From contig CALSFV010000345.1 of NCBI GenBank assembly GCA_943737045.1, forward strand, positions 62,001 to 126,000: a DNA stretch of 64,000 nt. Direction: 5' to 3'. The stretch comes from Parapristionchus giblindavisi (Eukaryota; Nematoda; Chromadorea; Rhabditida; Diplogasteridae). How positions within the stretch are numbered: the first letter of the stretch is position 1; every line of letters begins with the position of its first letter. The notes under the pieces are model-generated. The model searched no databases. It had not been told where the DNA came from and was given only the letters and a program-made list of their open reading frames with translations. Both the position numbers and the translations under genes were made by a program. This document shows positions 61,541 through 64,000 of the stretch, in pieces.

Positions 61541-61767
61541 AGGATATTCTCCTAGATCAGATTCATAATCATCATCATCATCATGATCAAACTCTTCTTC
61601 CTCTTCTCCATCTTCTCTCCATTCATCATCATCTTCATAATAAGTTCCTTTATAGAATGATGATCCCTCTTCCCACATTAGAAGATATTGAATGGATTGA
61701 TGACAGACTGATAGAGATGAACAAAGTGATACACAATATCTGAATCTCATCCATACACCAATCCATA
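61541..61767 (-). other. Orphan acidic exon candidate
   Basis: The minus frame reads MRFRYCVSLCSSLSVCHQS, then LLMWEEGSSFYKGTYYEDDD, an Asp/Glu-rich run, and SDLGEYP, ending in phase 0 at GTGAGT. It may begin after an ACAAG acceptor (61767) or at an ATG near 61750. It is one of the few stretches here with non-repetitive codons. No homology recognised. Confidence 0.35.
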
Positions 61768-62714
61768 CTTGTAATCATCGATTAATCAATAGAATAAAGA
61801 AATTATGAATAAGAAGAATAAAATATGCGGAATCAATGAGAGAGATTTGTTACGACCACAAAGATAGATTCAGATATGATAGCAGATGTGAGAGAGAATA
61901 GAAAGATGATGAAGATGGATAGAAGGTAGATGGACTAAAGACTGAATACATAGTGGAAGGATGAAATGTTAGATGATAGAAGAGGAAGGAAGACAAAGGT
62001 GGAGAAGGTAAAGAGTAATAGAAGAAGTAGAGGTGTCGAGATGAAGAAGAAGAAGAAGAAGAAGAATAGACTGAGAAGATGAAGATGAATAGAATATTGA
62101 GAGTGTGAGAATAAAGAAGAATATTCAATATAGAAGATGAATGAATGAAGGAAGAGATTGGAATTGTAAGTGAGATCGGAAAGGAATGAGAGGGAGAGGG
62201 AGAGGGAGAGGGAGAGAGGAAGAGTAAGTGGTGCATGGCAATGACATGAACACTGTTCATCTTCATCTCTCTCTCTAGTGTGGAGATGATATGAGAATGA
62301 ATGAGAGTAGGCGAAACGATGAGGAAAGATATATGGATATGATGAGAAGACGAGGAATAGACAAATGTCGTTATGAAGAAGAAGGAACGAAGAAGACTGA
62401 CAATCACTCACAATGATAGAGAGAAGAGAAGAGACAGAGGATTATGATGATGATGACTTATGAGACTATATCTAGTTATAGTAATAGTATCTGTGATAGA
62501 GACAAAGATGATGAAGGAATGAATGAAGAGTCTCAATGAATGAAAGAGTAAATATAGATGAAGTGTTGCAAATAGTTTATATACGTCAACTGAAACACTC
62601 ATCTCATCTTTCTCTCTACGTTATGATAGATATAGTTAGAGAATAGAAAAAGATAGGAACAAATTGATTAGAAAAGGTTAGCAAGTGTACAATCAATTCA
62701 ATCATACTCTTAGT

Positions 62715-62816
62715 CATAGGTCGAAAAGTATGTTACAAAGTACAAAGCAAAATGTGCCAAAAATCGAAAAACCTGACCGCATTTGGAAAACCGACAACCT
62801 AGCTATTCGACCTATG
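62715..62816. mobile_element. CATAGGTCG-type MITE, copy D
   Basis: Terminal inverted repeats CATAGGTCGAAAAGTATGTT and AACCTAGCTATTCGACCTATG. The interior shares TGCCAAAAATCGAAAAACC and GACCGCATTTGGAAAACCG with copy B. It is 102 bp, with no coding capacity. Confidence 0.8.
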
Positions 62817-63710
62817 CTTTTAGTGTAGAAAAAAGGTAAGAAAAGTATACAAAATAGTGAAAGTATTAATAGATAGAAGGAATTTGATAAGCAAAAGTGT
62901 GAAGACAAATAGAATGAAATGAATGAAGAGGAAGGAGGGGGAGGATGTGCAGTTATCAGCCAATGATAGCAACTGATAAAGAGGTCAGTATCTATCTACC
63001 ACCCATCCCTCCCTCTCTCTTATCATCTCTCTGATAAGCAAACCTATCATCTATCATAATGACATTGATTAGTATCTAATAGAACAAAAGTACATAGAAA
63101 GACTACTTGGAGTCAAAAGAGTAAAGTAGAATAGAAGAAGAAGAGCAAAGAATGAAATAGTCGATAGTGATCATATGAAGACGAATGAAGAGAAGAAGAT
63201 GGAAAAGGGAGTAATAGAGTGAATACAGTTTATGCACCCTCCCCTCCCCCAACCACTCCCTCTTCCTCTTCCCCTCTCTGTCCATGTATGAGGTCATCTA
63301 CTGTCTCTTACTATAAAGTCAAATGAGTTAAAGAGGATGAAGAGGGATAGAGTTGAAGTTGAATATGAAGTGAATGGGGATGAATGATGGAAAGAATAGA
63401 AGGGGGATCAAGTACGGGTCTATAATCTATACCTCCCCCCCCCCCTACTACCCCATCAACCCAACCATTCATCACTTTTTTACTTTCACTCTATTATTAA
63501 ATATGGAATAATACTGAAGATTTCTCATTCATCACATATCAACCTTATACACTCGGACTATTAGCAAGTGGAAAACTAAATTCACCTAACAATTCCGGAT
63601 GCTATAACTTCCCTGAAACTGGAAATCACCCGGTTGATCAAATACACCATTTGACACGATCCATCAGTCCAACTTTTCACAATGAATAAGAATGAATATA
63701 GTCTACATAC

Positions 63711-63848
63711 CAATGGTCCTCCTCCATACATATATAATAGTTCCCTCTCATATTGTTCTATCAATTGTAATTGTAAGCGATTGGCTGCCTTCTGTACTTT
63801 CATTCGTGTACGATTCAAACGTGAACGACGTCCACTCTGACGATCCAT
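63711..63848 (-). other. Orphan basic exon candidate
   Basis: Opens MDRQSGRRSRLNRTRMK, continues VQKAANRLQLQLIEQYEREL and ends YMYGGGPL at a GTATGT donor in phase 0 (46 codons). Probably a helical, positively charged N-terminus. It could be an alternative first exon of the DIPK1-like gene or the start of a separate small gene; a short downstream exon ending near 63594 is also possible. Confidence 0.4.
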
Positions 63849-64000
63849 CACTATACCGTATACCTCCGATCAGATTACGGTAGATATGGGAGTACTGTAG
63901 ATAGGAGACTCACTACCGTACTAACCCTTAGTCCGTAATCAGAAATGGAGATGAACTCTGAATACAAGTATTGTCAATATCTGGACATCGCTCGAAATAA

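Larger units (their letters stand above)
57609..63710. other. Mostly GA-rich DNA between orphan exon candidates
   Basis: Apart from the exon candidates, the minisatellite, the 59256 inverted repeat and MITE copy D, this stretch is low-complexity with the plus strand GA-rich (57600-58080, 59570-60530, 61860-62420). Long minus-strand open frames (for example 61850-62407) are stop-free CT-rich DNA with no family pattern. Confidence 0.5.

Noticed and set aside
61850..62407. 185-codon minus-strand frame
   Set aside because: Two frames are open at once over the same CT-rich DNA, as expected from low complexity; no splice context.

Overview
The window is eukaryotic nuclear DNA, most likely from a nematode. 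Genes are split into many small exons by short AT-rich introns, usually 50-150 bp with GT...AG ends. One gene (20093-21406, minus) encodes a secreted SXP/RAL-2 (DUF148/ANIS5-type) protein, a family known essentially from nematodes. No species call is made.

Layout, left to right. 1-840: no assignable gene, with a strong inverted repeat at 475-541. About 841-1590 (-): the 3' end of an unrecognised gene. 1825-5576 (-): homogentisate 1,2-dioxygenase, reconstructed in 13 exons giving a clean 435-residue frame, with a tRNA-Leu(AAG) inside one intron. 7073-12136 (-): translation factor eIF3c, with a 197-bp hAT-like insertion in one intron. 12689-13688: a large palindrome built from two inverted pieces of a Penelope-like retroelement 3' end. 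14132-16339 (-): NOP58, 12 exons, 487 residues. 16722-19890: a 3.2-kb segment bounded by inverted repeats and carrying broken, intron-containing pieces of U2AF65-like and AKT-like genes. 20093-21406 (-): the SXP/RAL-2 protein. 22548-31274 (-): an OTUD7/Cezanne-type deubiquitinase. 34798-41840 (+): a SON-type splicing protein (RS, G-patch, dsRBD). 43322-54709 (-): a FAM69/DIPK1-type ER membrane kinase-like protein with a 7.5-kb intron. 54710-64000: mostly purine-rich low-complexity DNA, a 909-bp foldback element with tRNA-like promoters, and four orphan exon candidates that may be alternative first exons of the DIPK1 gene.

The recognised genes are conserved housekeeping functions (tyrosine catabolism, translation initiation, box C/D snoRNP assembly, splicing, deubiquitination) plus one nematode-specific secreted protein. 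They are not a pathway or operon. The novelty lies in the non-coding DNA: an 11-bp motif GATCAAAGATC repeated at least 14 times, four times sitting 3-5 nt upstream of a 3' splice site; several short terminal-inverted-repeat elements; two long palindromes; strand-biased GGGAGA arrays; and a minisatellite with a strict 3-2-3-2 higher-order pattern.

Limits: everything was read by eye. Splice sites, domain calls and repeat boundaries come from manual translation and alignment, with no database search. Exact exon ends are firm for HGD and NOP58 (frames close) and approximate elsewhere.
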